Assembly: GCF_000332275.1 (NCBI RefSeq)
Contig: NZ_CM001776.1
Coordinates: forward strand, 2,031,268 to 2,095,267
Direction of reading: 5' to 3'
Length of the DNA: 64,000 bases
From: Synechococcus sp. PCC 7336
Lineage (GTDB): Bacteria > Cyanobacteriota > Cyanobacteriia > Thermostichales > PCC-7336
In this document: piece after piece, positions 1 through 7,201 of the stretch
Layout: each line of letters opens with the position of its first letter
How positions within the stretch are numbered: position 1 is the first letter of the stretch
The notes under the pieces: model-generated
Told to the model about the DNA's origin: nothing
Seen by the model: the letters and a program-made list of their open reading frames with translations, nothing else
The model's database searches: none
Program-made: the position numbers and the translations under genes

Positions 1-722
1 TCGGCCTCAATCAACTGATTGACGTCGAGATCGACCGCATCAACAAGCCCTATTTGCCACTTGCCTCGGGCCAACTCAGTTGGGGGCAGGGATGCTGGAT
101 TGTAGCGGTGCTGGGGGCATTCAGTTTGGCGGTCTCCGCCCACCAGCAAAGGTTTCTGTTCGCAACGGTGCTGCTGAGCAATGCGATCGGGACGGCCTAT
201 TCCTTGCCTCCGATTCGGCTCAAGCGGTTCCCGTTTTTGGCGGCTCTGTGTATCTACACCGTGCGGGGGATTGTGGTGAATGTGGGTCTATACCTATACT
301 TTCGGGCCATGGGCGGCTCGCAAGCGCAGCTCTCGCCACAGGTATGGGCCTTAGTGGCTTTCGTGCTGGTGTTTACGCTGGCGATCGCCTTGTTCAAAGA
401 CATTCCCGATATGGAGGGAGATTATTGCTTTCACATTGCCACGTTCTCGCTGCGATTTGGCGCGAAATGGACCTTTCACCTCTGTTTGGGATTGCTGACG
501 GCAGCTTATGGCCTGATGGCGATCGCCGGATGGTGGCTGCCAGAGGTGAATCGCAGCCTGTTAGTTCTGGGGCACGGGGGAGCTTTAGCAGTGCTGTGGT
601 GGTATCGCTGGCGCTTGCCCTCTTGGGAACGACAAGAAATGTATCGCTACTACCAGCTCATTTGGAAGCTGTTCTATCTCGAATACCTCCTGTTTCCGGC
701 GGCCCATTTGTTGAAGAGTTAG
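1..722 (+). CDS. hpt: Homogentisate phytyltransferase (UbiA family), 3' part
   Basis: The gene is open at the left edge, so its N-terminus lies outside the window; the reading frame begins at base 3. It should attach a phytyl chain to homogentisate in the membrane, the committed step of tocopherol synthesis. The first visible residues contain the UbiA prenyl-diphosphate site NQxxDxxxDxxNKP followed by LPLASG. A second Asp motif of the family is seen as LFKDIPDMEGD near the middle. Several hydrophobic helices follow. About 240 residues are present, roughly three quarters of a usual protein of about 310. Assignment to homogentisate rather than to another UbiA substrate rests on recall of the cyanobacterial slr1736 type (SxxLAxFKDIPDxEGD-like second motif). 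Other UbiA members such as chlorophyll synthase are less likely. Confidence 0.85.
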   Translation, partial: GLNQLIDVEIDRINKPYLPLASGQLSWGQGCWIVAVLGAFSLAVSAHQQRFLFATVLLSNAIGTAYSLPPIRLKRFPFLAALCIYTVRGIVVNVGLYLYFRAMGGSQAQLSPQVWALVAFVLVFTLAIALFKDIPDMEGDYCFHIATFSLRFGAKWTFHLCLGLLTAAYGLMAIAGWWLPEVNRSLLVLGHGGALAVLWWYRWRLPSWERQEMYRYYQLIWKLFYLEYLLFPAAHLLKS

Positions 723-885
723 GTGACTGTGGCGCGAGAGGGAGCGGATTTGTTGCAAAAGCTCACGCTGGCCGAGGTTTGTTTAACGTTTGGTTGCTAA
801 ATCCGCGATCGAACCCCATGGGTGGGAGCAGATTCTTTAGGGTAGTCGTAATTTCGCAATTATGGATGTCGAGTCTGGGCAGTCA

Positions 886-1545
886 ATGTATACCTATGCG
901 TTTTTGCAGGCTCCAGAGTTGACGCTGCAGTTGCCCAATGGCATCGAGGGGCGACTGGAATTAGTGCGGCAAGCTGGGATGGCGGCACTGACAGAGCCAG
1001 ATTTAGAGTTCGGGCAGGTGCGGCAGAACGATGCTCGACTGTTGCAGGCCGCCGTGGTACACGATCGCGTCATGTGCGCGGTGTTTGCCCAAGTGCCCCT
1101 ATTGCCCCTGCAGTTCGGAACTGTGTTTCAGTCGCGGCAAAAGTTATTGGGCCACTTGCAGCAACACCAGCAACGCTATCTCGATAAGTTGGAGCGGCTG
1201 GCCAATTGCGTGGAATATTGCTGTAAGTTGACCCCCCGTCAGTTGCAACCAGCCGAACGCATCGAAGAGAACAATGGCGATCGTTCCGATGCCGAGTCTG
1301 CGGCGGTTGGGTCGGAAGCTCAGTTCTGCCAGCGGGAAGTGGAGAAGCAAAGTATTTTGGCACAGATTGCTCGGAACTATCCTCGCTTGGTGGCCCAACG
1401 ACAGGGCAAGATCGAGCGGGCTTATGTGTTGGTGCAGCGAGGACAGGTTTGGGAGCTAGAAGAGCAGGTGATCCGCTGGCGATCGCAGTTGCGCAATTGG
1501 CAGTTGGAGTTGGGAGAACCGCTGCCGCCCTATCACTTTGTTTGA
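886..1545 (+). CDS. gvpL/F: Gas vesicle protein GvpL/GvpF family
   Basis: The protein starts MYTYAFLQAP, the typical opening of cyanobacterial GvpF/GvpL proteins, which are minor shell or assembly proteins of gas vesicles. An in-frame ATG at 862 would add eight residues, but the MYTYAF start at 886 matches the family better. The C-terminal half has the charged, helical character of the family (for example LVQRGQVWELEEQVIRWRSQ). Length, about 219 residues, is near normal. No gvpA, gvpC, gvpN or other gas-vesicle gene is visible in the window, so this is a lone copy here; the rest could lie elsewhere, or the protein may have another role. The preceding 160 bases after the phytyltransferase carry no other gene. 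Confidence 0.75.
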   Translation: MYTYAFLQAPELTLQLPNGIEGRLELVRQAGMAALTEPDLEFGQVRQNDARLLQAAVVHDRVMCAVFAQVPLLPLQFGTVFQSRQKLLGHLQQHQQRYLDKLERLANCVEYCCKLTPRQLQPAERIEENNGDRSDAESAAVGSEAQFCQREVEKQSILAQIARNYPRLVAQRQGKIERAYVLVQRGQVWELEEQVIRWRSQLRNWQLELGEPLPPYHFV

Positions 1546-1623
1546 GCTCGCTCGCCCCTGCGATCTGGAGAGCATTGAGATCGCTCGATGGGGCTGTGCA
1601 GATATGATAGTATTTTGTGGCTC

Positions 1624-1695
1624 GGGCGGTTAGCTCAGCGGTAGAGCGCCTGCCTTACAAGCAGGATGCCACTGGTTCAAATCCAGTACCGCCCA
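1624..1695 (+). tRNA. trnV-TAC: tRNA-Val (anticodon TAC)
   Basis: A 72-base cloverleaf. The acceptor arms GGGCGGT (1624-1630) and ACCGCCC (1688-1694) pair fully, with discriminator A at 1695. The D arm TAGCTCAGCGGTAGAGC, anticodon stem CCTGC/GCAGG with loop CTTACAA, and T arm with GGTTCAAATCC are all intact. The anticodon TAC reads valine codons. CCA is not encoded. Confidence 0.97.
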
Positions 1696-1708
1696 TCATC
1701 GTGTCAAG

Positions 1709-1748
1709 TCAATAGCTGTATCAAATCAATAGCTGTATCAAATCAATA
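1709..1748 (+). repeat. 17-bp tandem repeat behind tRNA-Val
   Basis: Two perfect copies of TCAATAGCTGTATCAAA (1709-1725 and 1726-1742) are followed by the first six bases of a third. The array begins 13 bases after the tRNA. No function is visible; it may be slippage-prone spacer DNA. Confidence 0.8.
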
Positions 1749-1819
1749 TCGGAGCGAGCACCGGTCTCCTGCCTCGGCGAGATCGGTTCGAGAAGCGTAG
1801 CGAATTGCAGAGCATAAAG

Positions 1820-2398
1820 CTAGCTGGCGTCGGCATCGGCGAGTAAAGTGACGTTTTCGTAGAGATCTGCGACGGGAATGTTGAGGTCGAGGCTATTGAG
1901 TTGCAGCTTATCTTCAGGTCCGTAGGGGATGTATTCCCACTTGCCGCTGTTTGCTCGACGATAGACTTCGACCGCGATCGCCTCTGAGGAGACTAAGACA
2001 TATTCTTGCAGAGTTTCAATGCGGCGGTATTGGGCGAATTTTTTACCTCTATCGTAGGCTTCGGTGCTGGGAGAAAGGATTTCGACGATGAGGCAGGGAT
2101 GTTGGAGGAATTGATTGGCAGAGAGATCGCGGCGATCGCAACTGACGCTGACGTCTGGATAGAAACAGGGACCGAGCTCCGAGATACACACTTTTGCGTC
2201 TGGGGAAAAGACTTGGCAGGGTTTGCCCGCAATGCGGTTGATGATGGCGGCACAGAGGCGGGCGGCGATCGCGCTGTGGGCGAGGGTGCCGCCGGTCATG
2301 GCATAGACTTGTCCGTCTACGTATTCGTATTTCAGTTCCTGCTCTGCTTCCCACGCTAAGTATTCGGCGAAGGTCATATAGTCTTGTAGGGCAACCAT
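1820..2398 (-). CDS. Uma2 family (DUF820) PD-(D/E)XK nuclease-like protein
   Basis: A 192-residue protein of the Uma2/DUF820 family, very common in cyanobacteria and structurally a restriction-endonuclease fold. The family pattern is seen in order: an N-terminal MTFAEYLAWE opening, the YEYVDGQVYAMTGGT segment, CFYPDVSV with the conserved PD, VEILSPSTEAYDRGKKF carrying the E and later K, and YRRIETLQEYVLVSSE. The family is usually found as many paralogues and is thought to act as nucleases or in mobile elements, but cellular targets are not established. It stands alone, with a 44-base gap to the FGE-like gene upstream on the same strand. The length is normal and nothing is broken. Confidence 0.85.
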   Translation of the reverse strand: MVALQDYMTFAEYLAWEAEQELKYEYVDGQVYAMTGGTLAHSAIAARLCAAIINRIAGKPCQVFSPDAKVCISELGPCFYPDVSVSCDRRDLSANQFLQHPCLIVEILSPSTEAYDRGKKFAQYRRIETLQEYVLVSSEAIAVEVYRRANSGKWEYIPYGPEDKLQLNSLDLNIPVADLYENVTLLADADAS

Positions 2399-2442
2399 TG
2401 GCTGGCTCCGCGATCGCTTGTCTCCAGTCTAGAAGTCTCCAG

Positions 2443-3414
2443 TTAGCGATCGCGCACCAATCGAAAGCCAAACAAAATGTGCCGCGACTCAATCGGTCGA
2501 GTGTGGCGGTAAGCCGCCCGACAAAACCCAATTGAGTCATCCCACGAACAGCCCTTCATCACCGACACCGTACGCCCCCTGCGCTGTTCCAAAGTTGACG
2601 TGTACTCAAACACATTGCCTGCCATATCCTCCACACCGTAAGGACTGCGACTGAGCTCGAACGCCCCCACTTCGCTGGTATGCCAAATCCCGCTGGGGGC
2701 TGCATTCGTCGCCCCCGCTCGCCACTCACTTCCCCAGGGAAAATATCGCTCATCTGTTCCCCGTGCCGCCTTCTCCCATTCCGCCGCCGTCGGCAAGCGA
2801 TAACTGGCCCCATCGCGATCGCCCCGCCACTGTGCGTAGGCCACCGCATCCTCATAAGACACCAACACCACTGGATGCCGCCTTTCTCCACTGGGGTACT
2901 CCCCTCCCTTCCACAAAAACCGCTCCACTTCGCTGTAGGGATGCACTAAAAACCCCTGCTCCCGATACTCTGGCTCCGAAATTCCCGGCAGCCGATGCCC
3001 AGTCGCCTCCAGAAACTCCTTATAGTCAGCATTCGCGACCAAGTTGCGCCCCATACACACCGCCGCCAGCGATCGCACCTGCCGCTCTTCTTCCCACTCA
3101 AACCACCTCGACTGGCGCAAGCGCTGCTCGATCGCCGCAATCCGTTCGGGGTCGTCAGACGCTCCTTCAGCGGAAATCCGATAGCCATAATCCCGCTCGG
3201 CTCGATCGCTTCCCGCAATAAACTCTCCCGCCTCCACCCAGGCAAACTCTCCGCTAGCCTCGCATTCCGCGCGATCGAAGTCGGCTTGCGATTGGGCCAC
3301 ACGATCGCACTGGCTGCAGAGGAGGCCAATGGCACAGACCAGCCCCAGCGTGAATGTCCGATGTCGCAGCAAAGATGTAAACAAACGCGCCTCCTTCAGC
3401 TCAATTCTGCACAA
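2443..3414 (-). CDS. Formylglycine-generating-enzyme-like (SUMF1 domain) exported protein
   Basis: A 323-residue protein with an N-terminal hydrophobic segment (about residues 18-36, ending in several Cys), then a SUMF1/FGE fold. Diagnostic pieces are RLPTAAEWEKAARG, FPWGSEW, YGVEDMAGNVFEYTS and the C-terminal GFRLVRD. In true formylglycine-generating enzymes a Cys pair near the C-terminus binds copper. Here the matching stretch is KGCSWDDSIGFCR, so the second Cys is kept while an Asp occupies the place of the first. It is therefore probably not an active sulfatase-maturing enzyme but one of the many FGE-fold proteins of unknown substrate. Export or membrane anchoring is inferred from the N-terminus only. 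Confidence 0.75.
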   Translation of the reverse strand: MCRIELKEARLFTSLLRHRTFTLGLVCAIGLLCSQCDRVAQSQADFDRAECEASGEFAWVEAGEFIAGSDRAERDYGYRISAEGASDDPERIAAIEQRLRQSRWFEWEEERQVRSLAAVCMGRNLVANADYKEFLEATGHRLPGISEPEYREQGFLVHPYSEVERFLWKGGEYPSGERRHPVVLVSYEDAVAYAQWRGDRDGASYRLPTAAEWEKAARGTDERYFPWGSEWRAGATNAAPSGIWHTSEVGAFELSRSPYGVEDMAGNVFEYTSTLEQRRGRTVSVMKGCSWDDSIGFCRAAYRHTRPIESRHILFGFRLVRDR

Positions 3415-3512
3415 CTCTCTAAAACCCGACCGAAAAACTGACGTCCGTGCGAAAATAAATAGCGTAACTGTTTAATTGCTAGACCTGTTTTTTCGAGTTT
3501 AAGGAATCCAAA

Positions 3513-4148
3513 ATGACTCTCCAATTAGGCGACACCGTTCCCAATTTCACACAACAAAGCACTGCTGGCGAGATTAACTTTTATGACTGGGCTGGCGACA
3601 GCTGGGTGGTCTTTTTCTCTCATCCCGCCGACTATACCCCCGTTTGCACAACCGAGCTGGGGGAAGTGGCCAAACTCAAACCCGAGTTCGAAAAACGAAG
3701 GGCCAAAGTCATTGCCTTGAGTGTAGACGATGTTAACTCCCACAACGGTTGGGTTGGGGATATTAACGAAACCCAAAGCACCACTGTCAACTATCCCATC
3801 ATTGCCGATGCCGACAGTTCTGTGGCAAATCTCTACGGCATGATCCATCCCAACGCCAACGCCAAGGTGACTGTGCGAACAGTATTTGTCGTCGACCCCA
3901 ACAAAAAACTGCGTTTGACCATTACCTATCCCCCCAGCACGGGCCGTAATTTTGACGAAATTTTGCGGGCGATCGACTCGTTGCAGTTAACTGATAACTA
4001 CAGCGTCGCTACCCCTGTCAATTGGAAGGATGGTGAAGATGTTGTCGTCTCTCCCGCTATTTCCACTCCTGATGCCAAGCAGAAGTTCCCGAAAGGCGTC
4101 ACGGAAATCAAGCCCTATCTGCGCATGACTCCCCAGCCCAATCGCTAG
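3513..4148 (+). CDS. 1-Cys peroxiredoxin (Prx6/AhpC-TSA)
   Basis: A 211-residue peroxiredoxin that reduces hydrogen and alkyl peroxides. The peroxidatic Cys45 sits in HPADYTPVCTTELG, the Prx6 signature. The long C-terminal extension (about residues 150-211, with the family segment TPVNWKDGEDVVV) is typical of the 1-Cys class. No resolving Cys is seen at the usual 2-Cys position. It is transcribed divergently from the FGE-like gene, with a 98-base intergenic region that should hold its promoter. ATG at 3513 is preceded by AAGGA, which supports the start. It is followed by an 80-bp inverted-repeat element. Confidence 0.93.
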   Translation: MTLQLGDTVPNFTQQSTAGEINFYDWAGDSWVVFFSHPADYTPVCTTELGEVAKLKPEFEKRRAKVIALSVDDVNSHNGWVGDINETQSTTVNYPIIADADSSVANLYGMIHPNANAKVTVRTVFVVDPNKKLRLTITYPPSTGRNFDEILRAIDSLQLTDNYSVATPVNWKDGEDVVVSPAISTPDAKQKFPKGVTEIKPYLRMTPQPNR

Positions 4149-4200
4149 CCGAATCCGACTGCATTCCCCCAGGTTGCACTGATTAGAATGCCCATCTCGA

Positions 4201-4280
4201 ACCCCTAGTACCCTGTCAGAAGAGGATTGATGGGTCGTAACGCCTGTCCCTCATATTTGGCGTGACAGTTTACTAGGGGT
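4201..4280. mobile_element. 80-bp MITE-like element with 18-bp terminal inverted repeats
   Basis: The left end ACCCCTAGTACCCTGTCA (4201-4218) and right end TGACAGTTTACTAGGGGT (4263-4280) are inverted copies matching at 16 of 18 positions. The 44-base core has no open frame. No target-site duplication is obvious. The size and ends fit a non-autonomous element or a large hairpin terminator for the peroxiredoxin gene. Confidence 0.6.
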
Positions 4281-4338
4281 CTGTTGAAGAGTCTCTGTAG
4301 TCTGCTCGCGATCGGTAGGCAGGCTTGAAGGTACCTCG

Positions 4339-4566
4339 CTATTTGCGGTTGCTAAGCATCGCAAACCCAGTTGCTAAGCTGAATCCACCCACAAAGAGCC
4401 AAATATTAATAGAGCTCTGCTGATTGGCAGGTTCGAGGGCTGCAATGCCGATCGAAACAAGTCCCCAACCAATCAGGACCATTGATAAAACAATGATGGT
4501 ATTGAGTTTAGATCTGCCCTCAACGGTACTGGGCTTGTTTTCAACTGGAGTCATGGGTTCGTCCAT
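4339..4566 (-). CDS. Small two-helix membrane protein, unknown
   Basis: A 75-residue protein with two hydrophobic segments (about residues 24-45 and 53-71) and a short charged N-terminus. No family is recognised. It follows the 142-residue gene on the same strand after a 17-base gap and is probably co-transcribed with it. Both proteins being small and membrane-embedded suggests a joint envelope role, but this is only positional inference. Confidence 0.55.
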   Translation of the reverse strand: MDEPMTPVENKPSTVEGRSKLNTIIVLSMVLIGWGLVSIGIAALEPANQQSSINIWLFVGGFSLATGFAMLSNRK

Positions 4567-4583
4567 TTCGATCGACCTCGCTG

Positions 4584-5012
4584 TTAGCTAAATTCAGATG
4601 GAATGATGGTTGAGCCGCTGATCGTGCCAATTCCTATGCCTAGCAAGAGATAGCCAATTTGAGTTTCGCCCCCGTACAAGAGAAAGGCGCCCAGACCAAT
4701 AATGGCAAAGCTAGCGGCGTATTTTAGATACATTTCGATCGCACTGCGCAGCCGCTGGCTGCGATCGATCCCCTCTTCCAATCTCTGTTGGTGTAGTTCC
4801 TTTTGGGCAGCGTTTAAAGCCTCAAACGCCTGAGTCACAATCCCGAGCTCCTCTTCAGCCTCAACATTGGCAAGCCGCTGGGCAACTTCCATACAGGCTC
4901 GATCCAGAGGGGTCTCTGCGATCGCCGGATAGAGCTTATCTCGAACCGGAATTTCCGTTCTCGGAATGGCCTTTCTGTGAGGCTTAGAGGCAGCTTCTAG
5001 TGTTTTTGTCAT
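4584..5012 (-). CDS. Hypothetical membrane-anchored protein
   Basis: A 142-residue protein not recognised as any family. The N-terminal two thirds are soluble, charged and predicted helical (for example VAQRLANVEAEEELG and ALNAAQKELHQQRLEEG). The C-terminal third has one or two hydrophobic segments (SFAIIGLGAFLLYGG and GYLLLGIGIGTI). It is the first gene of a probable two-gene unit with the 75-residue membrane protein. A hairpin at 5091-5111 lies about 80 bases upstream of the start. Confidence 0.55.
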   Translation of the reverse strand: MTKTLEAASKPHRKAIPRTEIPVRDKLYPAIAETPLDRACMEVAQRLANVEAEEELGIVTQAFEALNAAQKELHQQRLEEGIDRSQRLRSAIEMYLKYAASFAIIGLGAFLLYGGETQIGYLLLGIGIGTISGSTIIPSEFS

Positions 5013-5536
5013 GTCTGCAGTGTTCCACTAGGTGATGACTTGCGAGATTGAATCGTTTGCAATTGGGGAGCGCAGATAGCTTCCAACCCCATAGGAGCTT
5101 CACACTCCTATTGTAGAGATGCAGTTCTGAGGAACCCAGTCGCTAGAGCTGATACCAGCCTAATGGATACGGTCTGCCGATTGGGAAAATAAGACCTGGT
5201 TCAACGCCGGGTTACAGTCTGAGAGGCGTTTTCGGAGAAAATCAGCAATCTTTCCGTCTGGTAGCGCGGGCGATCGCTCCCAAATGTGTGGCTTGCGCTC
5301 GCTTGGACATGGACCGGGTGCGGCAGTTGCACGGCGCGAGTGGGGCTGGCTGTTTCGATAAGCGCCGTTGCTATCGACGGCGATCGCATTACCGCAAGCG
5401 ACTCGATCTCAATGTCAAGCGACGGGCGCAGTATTCTGCGGTGTTGGAGCCGGACTGTCTATAGGGAGCGCGACTCTTTCTGCGACTTCATGCGTTTGTG
5501 GGAGTTTACAGTCTATTCTGAGACTTCGACTTCGGA
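5013..5536. other. Gene-poor interval upstream of the membrane-protein pair
   Basis: No convincing gene. A perfect 7-bp stem (ATAGGAG/CTCCTAT, 5091-5097 and 5105-5111) with a 7-base loop lies in the probable 5' leader of the minus-strand pair. A 51-codon, strongly basic open frame (5309-5464, plus strand, starting MDRVRQLHGASG) is present; I recognise no family and no ribosome site, so it may be a gene fragment. Confidence 0.5.
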
Positions 5537-6078
5537 CTAAAGTTCCAGCTTGTCCTCATCTTGAGAAAGTTCTGGTTGAGGGGTTTCTTCAATGAGATCT
5601 GGGGTCATGCTTTGGGAAGTGAATCCAGAAATTTCAAGGGCCTTCTCTCGTGAAAAGCCCCTTTGGAGTAACTTCTCGAAGACTTCGCGAGCTTTTTTCT
5701 GCTCACCTTTGAGCTCTCCTTCCAGCCTCCCTTCCAGCTTCCCTTCAGCAAAGACCTCCTTATAAACCCGAGTGTCTTCAAGTTTGGCAAAACCTAACAT
5801 CTGCGCAACCTCCTACTTGGAAAGCGAGGGAAATCGTTCGATCGCCATTTCCTCAATCAATCCGATTATCTCCCCTTGGAGGGTGGGATCGTCAATGTTC
5901 TCACGAACGGAGCGAACCACCTGCGCAAACCGTTCCCCCGCTTGCGCGATCGGCTCGATGGACAGTCGCGCGATCGCGGCCCCCAAGGACAAGCCGCATT
6001 TTCCGGTTGACCAAGCAACTGTAAAAAACTCTCGGGATATTTGACAAACAACTGATAAAAGAACGAGTCGCTTTTCAT
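5537..6078 (-). pseudogene. Rpn/DUF2887 recombination-promoting nuclease remnant
   Basis: Three pieces of one Rpn-family gene lie in order on the minus strand. The N-terminus (from ATG at 6078) reads MKSDSFFYQLFVKYPESF, the family's usual opening, then continuity breaks after LLGQPENAA. The middle nuclease core is missing. The frame then shifts, and the C-terminal part continues as LIEEMAIERFPSLSK. A TAG stop at 5813-5815 replaces what should be a Glu codon, and the same frame carries on as EVAQMLGFAKLEDTRVYKEV, with the usual GKLEGRLEGELKGE tail, to 5537. There are therefore an internal deletion, a frameshift and a nonsense codon. The tail ORF alone (5537-5800) is too short to be a nuclease. 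Confidence 0.75.
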
Positions 6079-6087
6079 ACTTCGAGG

Positions 6088-6625
6088 TCCCTCTCACCCT
6101 TATCAACAAGCGAACCAAGCCCAACAGGTGCTCGATGAGTCCTTTGCACCCTCCCCTGATGACCAAGAGGTGCTGTTCCATCTGCCCATCACCAAGGCAT
6201 GGCTATTCCAGTTCATCCTGGCATTGGTGCCGATCTGCCCCCGCAGACAGTCTGCGAGGTTTGCCTGCTCTACCGAAAACAGCCCACATCCCAGGCTTAC
6301 TGGGAACGGTGGAATCTAATTGCATCGCGAGCTTTCAAGGCGGTTTCACCCGTTGATGGAGACTGTGGGTGAGGCCCTCACCCAGACCCCTAGGGCCAGC
6401 TCCCTGGTGGAGAATCTTAACTCCCGCTTGCGCAACTCTTTTTTCCTGCGCAAGACACTGAGCGACTCCTACTTGAGCCTGCTGCAGTTCTTCCTCAATC
6501 ATCGCCGCTTCATCCGCAGTCAAATCCCCGAGCGGGCGGGCAAAAGCCCTACCGAGCTGATGACGGGGAGCGCTCATCCACACTGGCTCGAACTGCTGGG
6601 TTTCCAACGCTTCCAAAGAGCGTAA
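6088..6625 (+). pseudogene. Decayed DDE-type transposase
   Basis: Two frames of one transposase survive. The first runs from about 6092 and reads YQQANQAQQVLDESFAP, then LPITKAWLFQFILAL, and breaks near 6220. The second (6320-6625) carries the C-terminus with SSLVENLNSRLRNSFFLRKT, LLQFFLNHRRFIRS and HPHWLELLGFQRFQ. The catalytic centre between them is mostly lost. I recall this C-terminal signature from cyanobacterial DDE transposases but cannot name the IS family. It abuts the start of the Rpn remnant head to head, which suggests that the insertion helped to destroy that gene. Confidence 0.65.
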
Positions 6626-7201
6626 TCCGAACCCGTATGTCTAGCCTGGTCATCCTCTAGTGATGGCCCGCTTTGTCGTAGAAGTGTTACCCAAAAATGC
6701 CCGCAATTGTGAACCACGCCGAAACTCCCGACTTCCTCCCATTGAATTTCTAGAGTGGGCGACAGTGCTAGAGCTGTAGGCTGATAATGATATTCTTCCC
6801 CCCTAAAAGATTTGAATTTGCCCGATTCCAAGAAGTTTTCTTTTGATATGTAACAAATAAATTTACATATGTTTTTCAATCATTAAAAAGACATTTTTAA
6901 TACGCGATCTTACGGATTGAAATTACTGATTAATCAAATACTCTCAAAGCAGAATCTTAGATTTAGAGTGAGATAAACAGGAAAATATAGGTATATTTCT
7001 TGTTGGCAATACGGCTGTATCGCTCAATTTAGAAAGTGCCACTGAAGTCACCCTAAAGGTGAAGCATGCAACCGATCGCCCGGGATTAACTCGACAGGTC
7101 TAATAAGCCTATATCTCTTGTCCCAAAGGGTTTTGCTGCTTTTCGTCACGCCTCGTTTTCGAGTCTGCCGTTAAGTATTCTCACTGTGTATTTTGTCGTA
7201 A
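6626..7201. other. AT-rich interval upstream of the M8-type protease gene
   Basis: No supportable gene. The stretch from about 6830 to 7010 is clearly more AT-rich than its surroundings and lacks HIP1 sites; it may contain the right end of the decayed insertion element and the promoter of the gene at 7202. A 101-residue minus-strand open frame (6574-6879) looks random and is not called. Confidence 0.5.

Noticed and set aside
5309..5464. 51-codon basic plus-strand frame as a real small gene
   Set aside because: No ribosome site, no hydrophobic or other recognisable pattern; mentioned only within the interval entry.
6574..6879. 101-codon minus-strand frame near the transposase remnant
   Set aside because: No domain or signal, spans the end of the IS remnant, and composition changes midway.
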